Notes: a model not told the origin generated them from the letters alone. DNA of 64,000 bases from Bradyrhizobiaceae bacterium PARB1 (GCA_002256345.1 NKIY01000013.1:1-64000); one strand, 5' to 3'; shown: positions 35,563 through 45,206, counted from the stretch's first letter. Translations and numbers: made by a program.

Positions 35563-36443
35563 TTCGCGTCCCGAACCAGATGCAGGTGACCCGGGCCGGC
35601 CTTGGCATCGCTGACGCTGAAGCGGCGGCCATGCTGTAGCGACGGCACTGTGCTGCGCGCCTCGGTCACCTTGGCGGGATCGATTTCGGCAATGATGAAG
35701 CCGGGATCGGTTCCCTTGGCTTCTGCGATCACCACGCCCCACGGATCGACGATCAGCGAGTGGCCGTAGGTGGCGCGCTTGTTCTCATGCGTGCCGCCCT
35801 GCGCAGCGGCGAAGACGAAGCAACCGTTTTCGATGGCGCGGGCGCGCAGCAATGTGTGCCAGTGGGCCTCACCGGTCTTCTGCGTGAAGGCAGAAGGGAC
35901 CGTCAGGAAGGCAGCGCCACTTTCAGCCAGCGCGCGATACAGCGACGGGAAGCGGACATCGTAACAGATCGTCAGGCCGATGCGGCCCCATGGCAGGTCG
36001 GAAATGACGGCCACCTCGCCCGGCTGATAATTCGCCGACTCGCGATAGGTCTCACCGTTCGGCAGATCGATGTCGAACATGTGGATCTTGTCATAAGTCG
36101 CGATCACATCGCCGTCCGGGCCGATCAGGAACGAGCGGTTGGCCGCACGTTCCGGCACCGCCTGCACAGCCATGGAGCCGATATGCAGATAGATCCCGAG
36201 CTCGGCAGCAAGGGCGCGATAGGCCTTCAGAGACTCATCGTCGTCCTGGGTGCGCAGATGTTCGAACAGCCCGGCGCGGCCGGTCTGCATCATGTTGGTG
36301 ACCTCGGGGGTCTGCACGTAATCGGCGCCGGCCAGTGCGGCCTCGCGGATCAGATGGCGTCCCTGTTCGAGGCTGTCGCGCGGCAAGAGGCCGGTGCGCA
36401 TCTGCACCATGGCGGCGACGAAGGTCTGCTTTGCCTCGGTCAT
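35559..36443 (-). CDS. carbon-nitrogen hydrolase, Nit1-like
   Basis: Nitrilase-superfamily amidase of 294 residues. The catalytic triad is visible: Glu in TPEVTNM (about 44), Lys in [10 protein letters not shown] (about 110) and Cys in TICYDVRFP (about 151). Close relatives (Nit1) remove deaminated glutathione by hydrolysing its amide, a repair role that would suit the overlapping glutaredoxin gene. The start at 36443 overlaps the grxC stop by four bases. The substrate is inferred from family and context only. Confidence 0.9.
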   Translation of the reverse strand: MTEAKQTFVAAMVQMRTGLLPRDSLEQGRHLIREAALAGADYVQTPEVTNMMQTGRAGLFEHLRTQDDDESLKAYRALAAELGIYLHIGSMAVQAVPERAANRSFLIGPDGDVIATYDKIHMFDIDLPNGETYRESANYQPGEVAVISDLPWGRIGLTICYDVRFPSLYRALAESGAAFLTVPSAFTQKTGEAHWHTLLRARAIENGCFVFAAAQGGTHENKRATYGHSLIVDPWGVVIAEAKGTDPGFIIAEIDPAKVTEARSTVPSLQHGRRFSVSDAKAGPGHLHLVRDAK

Positions 36444-36709
36444 ACGGTCGCTCCTTCGATCATGCCGTCGAGCTTGCCCTCGCGGTCGAGGGCGTAGAGG
36501 TCGTCGCAGCCGCCGACATGCGTGCCGCCGATGAAGATCTGCGGAAAGGTCGCGCCCGGCCGGGTGCGATCGAACATTTCCTGCCGCAGGTTCGGGTCCG
36601 TCGCGGTGTCGTAATGCGTGAACTCCGCCTTCTTGCGCTGGAGCAGCGAAATGGCCGCGCTGCAATAGCCGCAGCCGGGGCGGGTGTAGATTTCGATGGC
36701 GGCGGCCAT
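36440..36709 (-). CDS. grxC: glutaredoxin 3
   Basis: Small glutathione-dependent disulfide reductase of 89 residues. It has the dithiol active site TRPGCGYC (Cys14/Cys17 region), the cis-Pro segment ATFPQIFIGG and the glutathione-binding GGCDDLYALDREGKLD. ATG at 36709 gives the normal family length; the longer open frame is not used. It is the first gene of the overlapping three-gene operon. Confidence 0.93.
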   Translation of the reverse strand: MAAAIEIYTRPGCGYCSAAISLLQRKKAEFTHYDTATDPNLRQEMFDRTRPGATFPQIFIGGTHVGGCDDLYALDREGKLDGMIEGATV

Positions 36710-36746
36710 GGGCACTCCGAAGACGTCACATAATTGTGTCATTGGA

Positions 36747-37554
36747 TTATATGGGACCGCCGGCAACCTCGACAACCCGCGCAAACACCAGCAGGTCCAC
36801 CTGTGCGGCCTTGGCCCGCAGGAGCGCGCGGGCACAGGCATCGGATGTGGCCCCCGAGGTCAGCACATCGTCGACAAGAACGATCCGGCGGCCCTGGATC
36901 TGATGCCGGCGTTCGGGCGGCACCTTGAATGCGCCCTGCACGTTGGTTGAACGCTGGGCGCGCGATAGGCCGATCTGGTGCTCGGTCGGTCGGACGCGGC
37001 GGAGGGCATCGCGTGCCACCGGTACGCCGCTGGCGCGTCCGATGGCCTTCGCCAGAGCGCCGGACTGGTTGAATCTTCTGCTGAAAGCACGTCGCCAGTG
37101 CAGTGGCACCGGAACCAGCACATCGGCCGCATCGAGCAATTCGTGTCCTGCGCGCCATCCAGCGGCCCATGGTCGGGGCGAGGTCGGTGCGATCGTGGTA
37201 TTTCAGGTGATGCACCAGAGTCCGTGCCACCTCGTCATAGCGTACGGCTGCGCGGGCGCGGTGATAGGCCGGCGGCGCTGCAATCGCCTGCATGGACAAA
37301 ATGTCCGGTCCGGGATCGTAGACGAAGGGAATGCCGAGCCGGTTACAGAATGGCGGCGCGATGAAGGACAGCTGGCTCCAGCACGCGGCGCAGACACCGT
37401 CGCCAGCCACGGGTTCCCGGCAGGCGATGCATTGCATCGGCAGGGCGATGTCGAGAGTGAGACGTGCCGATTGCGTGAAGGTCTGCCGGCAATAATGCAG
37501 CGCGCCGCGCAGACGCGCGGGCAGGGACCATTGCATGGTCGCTTCGGTGTCCAT
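36747..37554 (-). pseudogene. comF: comF homologue split by a frameshift
   Basis: Phosphoribosyltransferase-like ComF protein, broken. The N-terminal part (start 37554) has the zinc motif CIAC...CAAC and reads normally to LAPTMGRWMAR, then shifts out of frame. The C-terminal part continues in another frame from about 37149 (LLDAADVLVPVPLHWRR) to 36747 and holds the PRPP motif IVLVDDVLTSGAT. The break is at a GCGCGC run (37150-37155); adding one GC would restore MARAGHELLDAAD. So either two bases were lost by slippage or the assembly has an error. Intact ComF is linked to DNA uptake or nucleotide salvage. Confidence 0.85.
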
Positions 37555-37599
37555 GGAGCAAGGCTAGTTCGGCTTTTTTCTCCGCTCAAGCACTACTCC

Positions 37600-37710
37600 G
37601 CCCTCATCCTGCGGAGCGGCTACAGGCCGCGTCTCGAAGATGGCCGGACGCTCCGAGCCAGGCCTGCTCATGGTTCGAGACGCGCGCAAGCGCGCTCCTC
37701 GCCATGAGGG
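37600..37710. repeat. intergenic repeat, CTCATCCTG...CATGAGG family
   Basis: The gap between comF and the methyltransferase gene holds ATCCTGCGGAGCGGC, GGCCGCGTCTCGAAGATGGCC, CTGCTCATGGTTCGAGACGC and GCGCGCAAGCGCGC, ending in CGCCATGAGG. Parts pair with each other (CGTCTCGAA with TTCGAGACG; GCGCGC-aa-GCGCGC). The type is common between genes of Bradyrhizobium relatives. Confidence 0.5.
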
Positions 37711-37758
37711 GCTGAGTGTGGATTGCCCGACCTCTTGCTTCGGCGTACCAAACGCCCC

Positions 37759-38607
37759 ATGAACCAACCTCATTCCGCCCCGATCCTGTTCGATCGTCCA
37801 CTCCTGCGCGTCCGGCAGGCGCGCGCGGTGAAGCAGGGGGCCGATACGTTCCTGCTTGATCGCGTCATCGAGGACATGAGCGACCGCCTGCAGGCGGTGT
37901 TGCGGCAGTTCACTCAGGGCGTCGATGTGGCGACGCCGGGCATGGGCCTAAGCGACGCGCTCAAGGGCCACGTGGCTTCTCTGATGCATGTCGATGTCCC
38001 CGACGACGAGGGCCGGGGCCTTGGTCTCGCACCGGCCTCGCTCGATCTCGCGATCTCGGCGCTCGGGCTGCATCTCGTCAACGATCTGCCCGGCGTCATG
38101 GCGCAGCTGCGTCGCGCGCTGAAACCGGACGGTTTCCTCATCGCCGCGCTGCTCGGCGGCGATACGCTGACCGAATTGCGACAATCCTTCGCCGCTGCCG
38201 AGGCCCAACTTGAAGGCGGTATCTCGCCACGCGTCGCACCTATGGCCGATCTGCGCGATGTCGGCGCATTGTTGCAGCGGGCCGGTTTCGCGTTGCCGGT
38301 CACCGATGTCGACAACGTCGTGGTGCGCTACGACAGCGCCTTCGCGCTGATGCAGGATCTCCGTCGCATGGGCGCGACCAATATCCTGGTCGAGCGCCGC
38401 CGCACACCGCTGCGCCGCGCGACGCTGCTGCGCATGGCGCAGATCTATGCCGAGCGTTTTGCGGATGCCGACGGTCGCATTCGCGCGACCTTCGATATCA
38501 TCTGGCTATCCGGCTGGGCGCCGCATGAGAGTCAACAGCAGCCGCTGAAGCCGGGTTCGGCGAAGGCCAGCCTGGCGGATGCGGTGAGGGGCTTGGGAAA
38601 GAGCTAA
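37759..38607 (+). CDS. SAM-dependent methyltransferase, BioC/NDUFAF5-like
   Basis: A 282-residue protein with a Rossmann methyltransferase domain; SLDLAISALGLHLVNDLPG and QLRRALKPDGFLIAALLGG are the characteristic post-motif segments. Relatives include NDUFAF5, which modifies a subunit of respiratory complex I during assembly, and BioC. The N-terminal SAM-binding GxGxG motif is weak, as in the NDUFAF5 branch. ATG at 37759 (MNQPHSAP) is preferred over the longer frame from 37723, which runs back into the repeat. Confidence 0.82.
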   Translation: MNQPHSAPILFDRPLLRVRQARAVKQGADTFLLDRVIEDMSDRLQAVLRQFTQGVDVATPGMGLSDALKGHVASLMHVDVPDDEGRGLGLAPASLDLAISALGLHLVNDLPGVMAQLRRALKPDGFLIAALLGGDTLTELRQSFAAAEAQLEGGISPRVAPMADLRDVGALLQRAGFALPVTDVDNVVVRYDSAFALMQDLRRMGATNILVERRRTPLRRATLLRMAQIYAERFADADGRIRATFDIIWLSGWAPHESQQQPLKPGSAKASLADAVRGLGKS

Positions 38608-38622
38608 GTTGCTCTCACTGTC

Positions 38623-38699
38623 ATTGCCGGGCTTGACCCGGCAATCCATCTTTGCCCGAGGCGCCGTCGAAGACGGATGCCCGGCTCAAGCCCGGGCAT
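38623..38699. repeat. double hairpin REP element
   Basis: Two stem-loops: ATTGCCGGG-cttga-CCCGGCAAT (38623-38645) and ATGCCCGG-ctcaag-CCCGGGCAT (38677-38699). It lies between the convergent methyltransferase and mutT genes and resembles the elements at 41446-41566, 56165-56241 and 59288-59362. Besides being repeats these may act as terminators in both directions. Confidence 0.7.
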
Positions 38700-38712
38700 G
38701 ATACCGAGTGAG

Positions 38713-39111
38713 CTACAACAAACCTGTGAGATGCGGGATCAGCGGGATATCGGCTGCCGGCATCGGATAGTCGCGCAGCTTGTTCGGCCGCACCCAGGCG
38801 AGGTTCTGGCCTTCCTTCGAGATCGCGAGGCCTTCCCAGCGCCGGCAGATATAGAGCGGCATCAGGAGATGGAAATCGTCATAGGCGTGGCTGGCGAAGG
38901 TCAGCGGCGCGAGGCACGCTTCCTTCACCGTGATGCCGAGTTCTTCATGCAGCTCGCGAATCAGCGCTGCTTCCGGCCGTTCGCCGGGCTCCAGCTTGCC
39001 GCCGGGAAACTCCCAGAGGCCAGCCAGTGTCTTGCCTTCCGGCCGCTGTGCAATCAGCACGCGGCCGTCGGCATCGATCAATGCTGCGGCGACGACGAGG
39101 ACGAGTTTCAC
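38713..39111 (-). CDS. mutT: MutT 8-oxo-dGTP diphosphatase (Nudix)
   Basis: Nudix hydrolase of 132 residues that removes oxidised 8-oxo-dGTP from the nucleotide pool. The Nudix box is complete in two parts, [24 protein letters not shown] (about 37-60). The N-terminal [33 protein letters not shown] matches MutT proper rather than other Nudix enzymes. It overlaps the argJ stop by four bases and is co-transcribed with it. Confidence 0.9.
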   Translation of the reverse strand: MKLVLVVAAALIDADGRVLIAQRPEGKTLAGLWEFPGGKLEPGERPEAALIRELHEELGITVKEACLAPLTFASHAYDDFHLLMPLYICRRWEGLAISKEGQNLAWVRPNKLRDYPMPAADIPLIPHLTGLL

Positions 39112-40355
39112 GACCGGTAGTCGCCATTGATCGCGACGTATTCCTTGGTCAGGTCGCAGGTCAGCACGCGGTCGCGGCCTTTGCCGAGGCCGAGCGCGAC
39201 CTTGATCTGCACCTTGTCGTTCTTCATCGCATTGGACACTTCGGTCTCGTCATAGGACGGATCGCGTGCACCGGATTTGGCGACACGGATGCCGTTGAAC
39301 GAGATCGAGAGCTTGTCGCGATTGGCGGGCTCGCCGGCCTTGCCGACAGCCATCACCACGCGGCCCCAATTGGCGTCCTCACCGGCAATCGCGGTCTTCA
39401 CCAGCGGCGAATTGGCGATCGACATGGCGATCCTGCGTGCGGATGCCTTGGTGGTCGCGCCCTCGACGACGACTTCGACGAGCTTGCGCGCGCCTTCGCC
39501 GTCACGCGCGACCTGTTCGGCGAGATCGTTGAGGATCATGTGCAGCGCCTTCACGAACGCCTTCAGGCGGACGTCGCTCGCCTTGGTGATCTTCGGTGCG
39601 CCCTGCGCCGCCGCTGCGCCGGTAGCGAACATCAGCAGCGTGTCGGAGGTCGAGGTGTCGCCATCGATGGTCACAGCGTTGAACGAGTCCGCGACGCCGG
39701 CCTTCAGCAGCGCCTGTAGCGCCGGCGCGGAGATCGGCGCGTCGGTGAAGATGAAGGACAGCATCGTCGCCATGTCCGGCGCGATCATGCCGGCGCCCTT
39801 GGCCATGCCGTTGATGGTCACGGTGGCCTTGCCGAGCTTCACCTTGGCGGTGGCGACCTTCGGGAAGGTGTCGGTGGTCATGATCGCCTTGGCAGCGTCG
39901 AGCCAGCCATCGGGCGTCGCCGTCTCGTTCAGTTTGTCGAGCACGCCATTGAACTTGGTGGCGTCCAGCGGCTCGCCGATCACGCCGGTGGAGGCGAGGA
40001 AGATCTCGTTCGGCTTGCAGCCGACGGCCTTCGCCGCGATGTCGCCGGTGAGCTTGGTCGAAGCTTTGCCGGTCTTGCCGGTGAAGGCGTTGGCATTGCC
40101 GGAATTGACGACAAGCGCCTGCGCCTTGCCGCCCTTTAGTACAGCGCGGCACCATTCCACCGGCGCCGACGGGCACTTCGATGTGGTGAACACGCCGGCT
40201 GCCGTCGTGCCCTTGTCCATCACCGCCAGCAGCACATCGGTGCGGCCCTTGTAGCGGATGCCGGCGGCAGCGGTGCCGAGGCGAACGCCTGCGATTTCAG
40301 GCATCGCCGGAACATGGGTGGGAGCAAGGGGCGAAACGGGAGACGGTTTGGCCAT
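39108..40355 (-). CDS. argJ: ArgJ glutamate N-acetyltransferase
   Basis: Arginine biosynthesis enzyme of 415 residues that transfers acetyl from N-acetylornithine to glutamate and may also use acetyl-CoA. The precursor cleaves itself between Ala196 and Thr197 in the motif APDMATML, making Thr197 the nucleophile. [13 protein letters not shown] and the C-terminal [28 protein letters not shown] are family hallmarks. The length is normal. It is followed by mutT with an ATGA overlap. Confidence 0.95.
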   Translation of the reverse strand: MAKPSPVSPLAPTHVPAMPEIAGVRLGTAAAGIRYKGRTDVLLAVMDKGTTAAGVFTTSKCPSAPVEWCRAVLKGGKAQALVVNSGNANAFTGKTGKASTKLTGDIAAKAVGCKPNEIFLASTGVIGEPLDATKFNGVLDKLNETATPDGWLDAAKAIMTTDTFPKVATAKVKLGKATVTINGMAKGAGMIAPDMATMLSFIFTDAPISAPALQALLKAGVADSFNAVTIDGDTSTSDTLLMFATGAAAAQGAPKITKASDVRLKAFVKALHMILNDLAEQVARDGEGARKLVEVVVEGATTKASARRIAMSIANSPLVKTAIAGEDANWGRVVMAVGKAGEPANRDKLSISFNGIRVAKSGARDPSYDETEVSNAMKNDKVQIKVALGLGKGRDRVLTCDLTKEYVAINGDYRS

Positions 40356-40455
40356 GAGCGCTTTCAGCTTTCAGGAAGAAGATGACGCGCTCTCTATCAT
40401 CTCTCGTGCGCACGTGGGAGAGGCGTTTGCCGTCACCTCTCTGTCACGTGGCGCT

Positions 40456-40770
40456 TCAGCCCGGCCCGAACTTGAAGCGGCCGTCGTCTTCGAGAAACGG
40501 TCCGCTGCGCATATAAAGCTGGCCGTTTTCGCCAATGAAGAACAGCGTGTTCTTCGGCACTTTCTTCGCGCCCTTCAGCAGGAACTTGGCGTTGTTGGTG
40601 CCCATCTTGTACGCGAAGGTTCGGCCCTCGGCGTCGTAGCCGTAGCCCATGTCCGGCGTCAGCACCCAGGGCGTTGCGCCAGCTGTCGGCGCCTGTGCGA
40701 AAGCCGGTGCGGCGAGAGCTGCGGTTGCCATCATGGCAACGGCAAGCAAGGTGGAAGCGCGCGCAGTCAT
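40456..40770 (-). CDS. small secreted protein of unknown function
   Basis: A 104-residue protein with a signal peptide (about 1-25, MTARASTLLAV to AFAQ). GGAGA lies just upstream of the ATG at 40770. The mature part is about 79 residues with a repeated aromatic and Gly pattern (MGYGYDAEGRTFAYKMG, FFIGENGQLYM) and no cysteine. No known family was recognised. It ends 100 bases before argJ and is divergent from another small secreted protein. Confidence 0.75.
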   Translation of the reverse strand: MTARASTLLAVAMMATAALAAPAFAQAPTAGATPWVLTPDMGYGYDAEGRTFAYKMGTNNAKFLLKGAKKVPKNTLFFIGENGQLYMRSGPFLEDDGRFKFGPG

Positions 40771-40941
40771 CTCGAAATCTCCGTTGAACGGGCTGGCGGA
40801 TGCGATCAATGCATCTCGCCACTGTATTCCGAACAAATCACGAACGCGGGCGCGTCGTCAACAAGCGGCGCGTTCTCGGTCAGTTTGCCATTTCGCGCGC
40901 TTCGCGACGCGACTATTCTTTACTGCCGGGGAACGCTGGCG

Positions 40942-41433
40942 ATGGGGATGATTCAAATGCGTGGTTTCTGCAAGGGGATGTTTGTCGTGGGCCTAATGGC
41001 GTTCGGGTCCGGCATGGCGCAGGCCGACGATTTCAAGCTCAGCCAGAACCAGCGCATTTCCTGCAGCCGCGGGCTCAGTCCCGGCAAGCTGTCGACGGCC
41101 ACCTGCCGCTCCTATGCGTATCTGTTCAATGCGAAGACGTCGGAATACTTTCGCTGCACCGTCTCGCTGTCGATGACGCGCGACACCAAGGAAGTCATCA
41201 ACGTGCAGACCGATGGTAGCTGCAGCAAGAAGGCGCGGGTATTCGATACGGACAGCAGCTATTCGTTCGATGTCGCAGAGACCGAGCCGCCGAACACGAA
41301 TTCGTTCTTCGGCGCGGGCGGTGTGGCGTTGTGGGTGAGCGACGACAAGCAGCAGAAGCTGCGCGGCTGCATGACGATTCCGTCCGGGCTTGGGTCCGAT
41401 GTCTCACGCTGCGTGGATATGAAGTTCGAGTAA
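40942..41433 (+). CDS. secreted cysteine-containing protein, unknown function
   Basis: A 163-residue exported protein. The signal peptide ends near GMAQADD; the mature part has six cysteines (ISCSRG, ATCRSY, FRCTVS, GSCSKK, RGCMT, SRCVD), enough for three disulfides, and no recognised domain. Three ATGs are possible (40942, 40948, 40957); GGGGA sites fit the first and the last. It is divergent from the small secreted protein at 40456-40770 and followed by REP elements. Confidence 0.75.
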   Translation: MGMIQMRGFCKGMFVVGLMAFGSGMAQADDFKLSQNQRISCSRGLSPGKLSTATCRSYAYLFNAKTSEYFRCTVSLSMTRDTKEVINVQTDGSCSKKARVFDTDSSYSFDVAETEPPNTNSFFGAGGVALWVSDDKQQKLRGCMTIPSGLGSDVSRCVDMKFE

Positions 41434-41445
41434 TGGCACGACGTC

Positions 41446-41566
41446 ATGGCCGGGCCTGACCTGCCTGCGGGGCCGAAGCAGCCCCTTCGGCGCGACGAAG
41501 GCCCGGCCATCCAACTTTTCTCTCGCGTGCTCAGTCAAGATCGATCCCCGGGTCAAGCCCGGGGAT
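41446..41566. repeat. REP cluster: large and small inverted repeats
   Basis: ATGGCCGGGCC (41446-41456) pairs with GGCCCGGCCAT (41500-41510) around a GC-rich inner hairpin, and ATCCCCGGG-tcaag-CCCGGGGAT (41544-41566) forms a second stem-loop. They fill the gap between convergent genes, as in the other REP copies. Confidence 0.65.
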
Positions 41567-41589
41567 GATGTGCACGGGAGCGCCCCTTC

Positions 41590-42591
41590 TTACTCCGGTT
41601 TGATGCCCGCGAACTGGGCGACCTTGCCCCACTTTTCGGTTTCCGACTGGACAAAGGCATCCATCTCGGCCGGCGAGCCGCCGACGGGATCGGCGCCAAG
41701 CTTGATCAGCCGCGCCTTGCCGTCTTCCGACTTGATGTATTTGTCGGTCGATGCATTGAGCTTGGCGACGATCTCCTTCGGCGTCTTGGCGGGAGAAGTG
41801 ATCGTGAACCACGAGGCGGCGTCGTAGCCCGGGACGCCGGCTTCGGCGATGGTCGGGATATCCTTCATCGGCTCCCAGCGCTTGGCCGTCGACACCGCGA
41901 GCGGACGGATCTGGTTGCCCTCGGCGAAAGGCTGCGCCGCCGGGAGATTGTCGATCATAACTTGCACACGGCCGCCGATCAGGTCGGTGAGCGCCGGCGC
42001 GCTGCCACGGAATGGCACATGGGTCAGCTTCACGCCGGTCATCGACTTGAACAGTTCGGTGGAAAGGTGCGCCGTCGAGCCGAGGCCAGGGGTGCCGTAG
42101 AAGAACTGGTCCGGCTTCGACTTCGCGAGGTCGATGAATTCCTGCACCGACTTGGCGGGCAGAGAATTGGTCACCGACATCAGGTTCGGCACCTTGGCGA
42201 TGATGATGACAGACGAGAAGTCTTTCACCTGATCGTAGGTCATGTTCTTGAACACGAACTTGTTGATCGCATGCGTGCCAGGCGTGCCGACGAGGAACGT
42301 GTAGCCGTCAGGATCGGCCTTGGCGACGAAGTCGGCTGCGATATTGCCGCCGGCGCCGGTCTTGTTCTCGACGATGAATTGTTGGCCGTATTCTTCGCTC
42401 ATCTTCTGTGCGACGAGGCGGGCGAGAATATCGGTGGTGCCGCCGGCCGCGAAAGGCACCACGAATTTCACCGGCTTGGTCGGCCATTCCGCGGCGCTGG
42501 CACGGTGGCCGAGCAGCGGCAGCGTGCCGAGAGCGGCAGCGCCGCCGAGGATGACAGAGCGACGGGACGGAAACCGAATCGAAGACGACAT
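41590..42591 (-). CDS. Bug-family substrate-binding protein (TctC-like)
   Basis: Periplasmic binding protein of 333 residues for a tripartite tricarboxylate transporter. The N-terminus FPSRRSVILGGAAALG with twin arginines suggests Tat export. Family features are WPTKPVKFVVPFAAGGTTDILAR and the VENKTGAGGNIAADFVAKADPDGYT segment. The start at 42591 has AAGGA 10 bases upstream. No membrane partners (tctA/tctB) lie nearby, as is usual for many Bug proteins, so it must pair with a transporter elsewhere or sense its ligand. The ligand is probably a carboxylate. Confidence 0.88.
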   Translation of the reverse strand: MSSSIRFPSRRSVILGGAAALGTLPLLGHRASAAEWPTKPVKFVVPFAAGGTTDILARLVAQKMSEEYGQQFIVENKTGAGGNIAADFVAKADPDGYTFLVGTPGTHAINKFVFKNMTYDQVKDFSSVIIIAKVPNLMSVTNSLPAKSVQEFIDLAKSKPDQFFYGTPGLGSTAHLSTELFKSMTGVKLTHVPFRGSAPALTDLIGGRVQVMIDNLPAAQPFAEGNQIRPLAVSTAKRWEPMKDIPTIAEAGVPGYDAASWFTITSPAKTPKEIVAKLNASTDKYIKSEDGKARLIKLGADPVGGSPAEMDAFVQSETEKWGKVAQFAGIKPE

Positions 42592-42688
42592 TTCAAACGA
42601 GTCCTTTGCGATCGAGTCCCTACGGGACGAATTGCGCGGCAAACTACTTTGCCGCACCGCAGGTTGCCACAGTAATGAAGTACCATTC

Positions 42689-43930
42689 TTAAACATTCGG
42701 TACCAAACGCTGATGACATGCCTCGACAGGCCGCGTCTCCGGCATGAGCGTGGCAAACAGAATGAGTCCGAGCGCCGCGATACCGGCAAGCGTGAGAAAA
42801 GCAGCGCTATATCCTGCGAAGACGACGATCACGCCTGCGACGAAAGTACTAAGCGCGCCGCCTAGTCCTGCAGCGGTGGCGATCGCGCCCTGACTCACGT
42901 TAAAGTGGCCGGTACCTTGCGTGAGATCTGCAACGACGAGCGGGAATAGGGCACCGTAAATGCCGGCGCCGATGCCGTCGAGCAATTGCACGCCGACCAG
43001 CCAATAGGGATTGTCGCTGAGCGGATAGAGAGTGCCGCGCACGATCAGCACCGCCAGCGCACAGGCAAAGATCGGCTTGCGGCCCCAGACGTCGGCCTTA
43101 TGGCCGACCAGCATCGCCACAGGCACCATCACCAATTGCGCGGCGACGATACATGCCGACATCAGTGTCGTACCGAGCGCGTTGTTCACCAGCGCCAGCT
43201 TCTGTCCGACCAGCGGCAGCATCGCGGCATTGGAAAAGTGGAAGAGCACGGTCGCGGCTGCGAAGATCAGTAGCGGCTTGCATGTGAGTAGCACCCGAAA
43301 CCCCGATGGCTGCTCGTCGCTCCGCCCGTTTGCCTGTTCATGCAGGCCGCGTGCGACTTCGTGGTCGATGGCGTCGGCCGGGACGGCCAGCATCGCTACA
43401 ATGCTGGCCAGCGCCATCGCCGCCATCAGCCAGAATACGACGACCGGCCCGAAGAAGTAGGCAAGCCCGCCCGCGAGCGCAGCGGCGACCGCATTGCCGG
43501 CATGGTTGAAGGCCTCGTTGCGGCCGATGCGTCTGGCGAACGCACGTGGGCCGACAATACCGAGCGTGATCGCCGCCAGCGCCGGTGCGAAGATGGCAGC
43601 AGCGACCCCGGTCAGCGCCTGGGTGGTGGCGACAAACAGGAAATTCGGCGCCAGCGGCAGCACGATGGAGCCGGCCGTCACGATGACCGCGGCGACGATG
43701 ACCGCAGCGCGCTTGGCTGTAGTCCTGTCGATCAGCGCGCCGGCCGGCGTCTGAGCCAGAATGCCGGCGATCGCCGCCACGGACATCACGGCGCCAATCG
43801 ATGCCTCATCCCACTTCTGTACGGTGAGCAGATAGATCGCGAGATAGGGCCCGAGCCCGTCACGCACATCGGCGAGGAAGAAGTTGAGCGCGTCGAGCGG
43901 ATATTTGATGGTCGTTTCGGCGTCGCGCAC
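42689..43930 (-). CDS. MFS transporter
   Basis: Twelve-helix major facilitator protein of about 413 residues. It shows the family loop PAGALIDRTTAKR between helices two and three and a matching VGHKADVWGRKP in the second half. GTG at 43930 has GAGG 8 bases upstream and is preferred; ATG at 43951 and 43972 are in frame but lack ribosome sites. The substrate is unknown. It lies just upstream of the Bug protein gene on the same strand, with 97 bases between. Confidence 0.85.
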   Translation of the reverse strand: MRDAETTIKYPLDALNFFLADVRDGLGPYLAIYLLTVQKWDEASIGAVMSVAAIAGILAQTPAGALIDRTTAKRAAVIVAAVIVTAGSIVLPLAPNFLFVATTQALTGVAAAIFAPALAAITLGIVGPRAFARRIGRNEAFNHAGNAVAAALAGGLAYFFGPVVVFWLMAAMALASIVAMLAVPADAIDHEVARGLHEQANGRSDEQPSGFRVLLTCKPLLIFAAATVLFHFSNAAMLPLVGQKLALVNNALGTTLMSACIVAAQLVMVPVAMLVGHKADVWGRKPIFACALAVLIVRGTLYPLSDNPYWLVGVQLLDGIGAGIYGALFPLVVADLTQGTGHFNVSQGAIATAAGLGGALSTFVAGVIVVFAGYSAAFLTLAGIAALGLILFATLMPETRPVEACHQRLVPNV

Positions 43931-44143
43931 TGAATGGTCCTCGCGGCACATCGGGTGCCCGGCAGGCAACATGGCGGCAGGGAGTCTGGTTCCGCGGTAT
44001 AATCACCGTGGTTGCAGGTAGCAGAGCGACAAAGCCATCCAGATGTCCAAGCGGACGAAGGATTGGTGTGCTTCGCCTACGCGAACTGGCGGTGTCAATT
44101 CGCCGGCCGCGATGACGACTGAGCGGGCGCTGGAGCAAAACAA

Positions 44144-44171
44144 AAGCCGCGATGTTTGCACATCGCGGCTT
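44144..44171 (-). terminator. Rho-independent terminator of the TAXI-TRAP operon
   Basis: A perfect 12-base stem, AAGCCGCGATGT (44144-44155) and its complement (44160-44171), with a TTGC loop. Read on the minus strand it ends in a T-rich run (TTTTGTTTTG). It lies 24 bases after the stop of the last TAXI gene. Confidence 0.85.
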
Positions 44172-44195
44172 GAAGTCAGATCGTAGCGCTCGGTC

Positions 44196-45167
44196 TTACT
44201 TGCCGATGCCCTTTTCCTTGAAGTACTTCAGCGCGCCCGGATGGAACGGCACCGGCGAGCGCTCCTGCACCTGGTTGTCGAGCGAGAAGCTTTCGGCTTC
44301 CTTGTGCACGGCGACGATGTCGGCCTTCTTCTCCACCAGCGTCTTGACGATGTTGTAGGCGTCGTCATCGCTCATCTTGTCGTTGGTGACGATGATGTTC
44401 CAGACTTCGGTATTGGCATTGTCCTTGTCCATGCCGGGATAGATGCTCTTGCTGATATTCGAAGCCGAATACAGCTTGCCGTACTTGGCGTTCATCTTGT
44501 CGGCCAAGTCCGCATGGTCGATCATCTTGATCTTCATGCCGGGCGTGGCGGCAAGATCGGTCACCGCGGCTGTCGGCACGCCGCCGACCCAGAAGAAGGC
44601 GTCGATCTTGCGGTCCTTGAGGGCGTTGACGCTCTCGGCGACGCCGAGACGCTCGCGCTTGAGGTCCTTGTCCTTGTCGAGGCCGCCAGCTTCGATGACG
44701 CGGAAGGCCATCACCTCGGTGGCGCTGCCGGGCGAACCGGTGGAGACGCGCTTGCCCTTGAGATCGCTGAACTTCTCGATGCCGGTGCCTTCCACCGTCA
44801 CCACATGCATACGGTTTGGATAGACCACGAGCAGCGTGCGCAGCGGGACCTTGCCACTCTTGAACTTGTCCTCGCCCTTGAAGGCGTCGAGCGCAGCATC
44901 GGCCATGCTGAAGCCCATCTCGCTCTGGCCCGAGGCGATCAGCTTCAGATTGTCGACCGAGCCGCCGGTCACTTCTGCCGTGGCCTGCGTGTTCGGCAGG
45001 GCCTTGGACAGCACGTTGGCGATGGCGCCGCCGAGCGGATAATAGACGCCGCCGGTGCCGCCGGTGCCGATAGCCATGGTCTTCTGCTGCGCGATCGCCG
45101 CACCGGCAATGCCGGCGGTGGCGACGAGCGCTATGGCGATGGTGGTCTTCCTGAAACGCATGAACAT
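44196..45167 (-). CDS. TAXI-family TRAP solute-binding protein (copy A)
   Basis: Periplasmic solute-binding protein of 323 residues with a signal peptide (about 1-27). It matches the TAXI group: MAIGTGGTGGVYYPLGGAIA at the mature start, GSVDNLKLIASGQSEMGFS, and VPFHPGALKYFKEKG at the end. It captures a small acid (in known cases glutamate, aspartate or other dicarboxylates) for the fused TRAP permease encoded upstream. It is closely similar to copy B next to it, so the pair looks like a tandem duplication. A terminator follows. Confidence 0.92.
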   Translation of the reverse strand: MFMRFRKTTIAIALVATAGIAGAAIAQQKTMAIGTGGTGGVYYPLGGAIANVLSKALPNTQATAEVTGGSVDNLKLIASGQSEMGFSMADAALDAFKGEDKFKSGKVPLRTLLVVYPNRMHVVTVEGTGIEKFSDLKGKRVSTGSPGSATEVMAFRVIEAGGLDKDKDLKRERLGVAESVNALKDRKIDAFFWVGGVPTAAVTDLAATPGMKIKMIDHADLADKMNAKYGKLYSASNISKSIYPGMDKDNANTEVWNIIVTNDKMSDDDAYNIVKTLVEKKADIVAVHKEAESFSLDNQVQERSPVPFHPGALKYFKEKGIGK

Positions 45168-45206
45168 GGACTTCCTCTCCTCCAGTTTTCGATAATGGCG
45201 CGGTGG

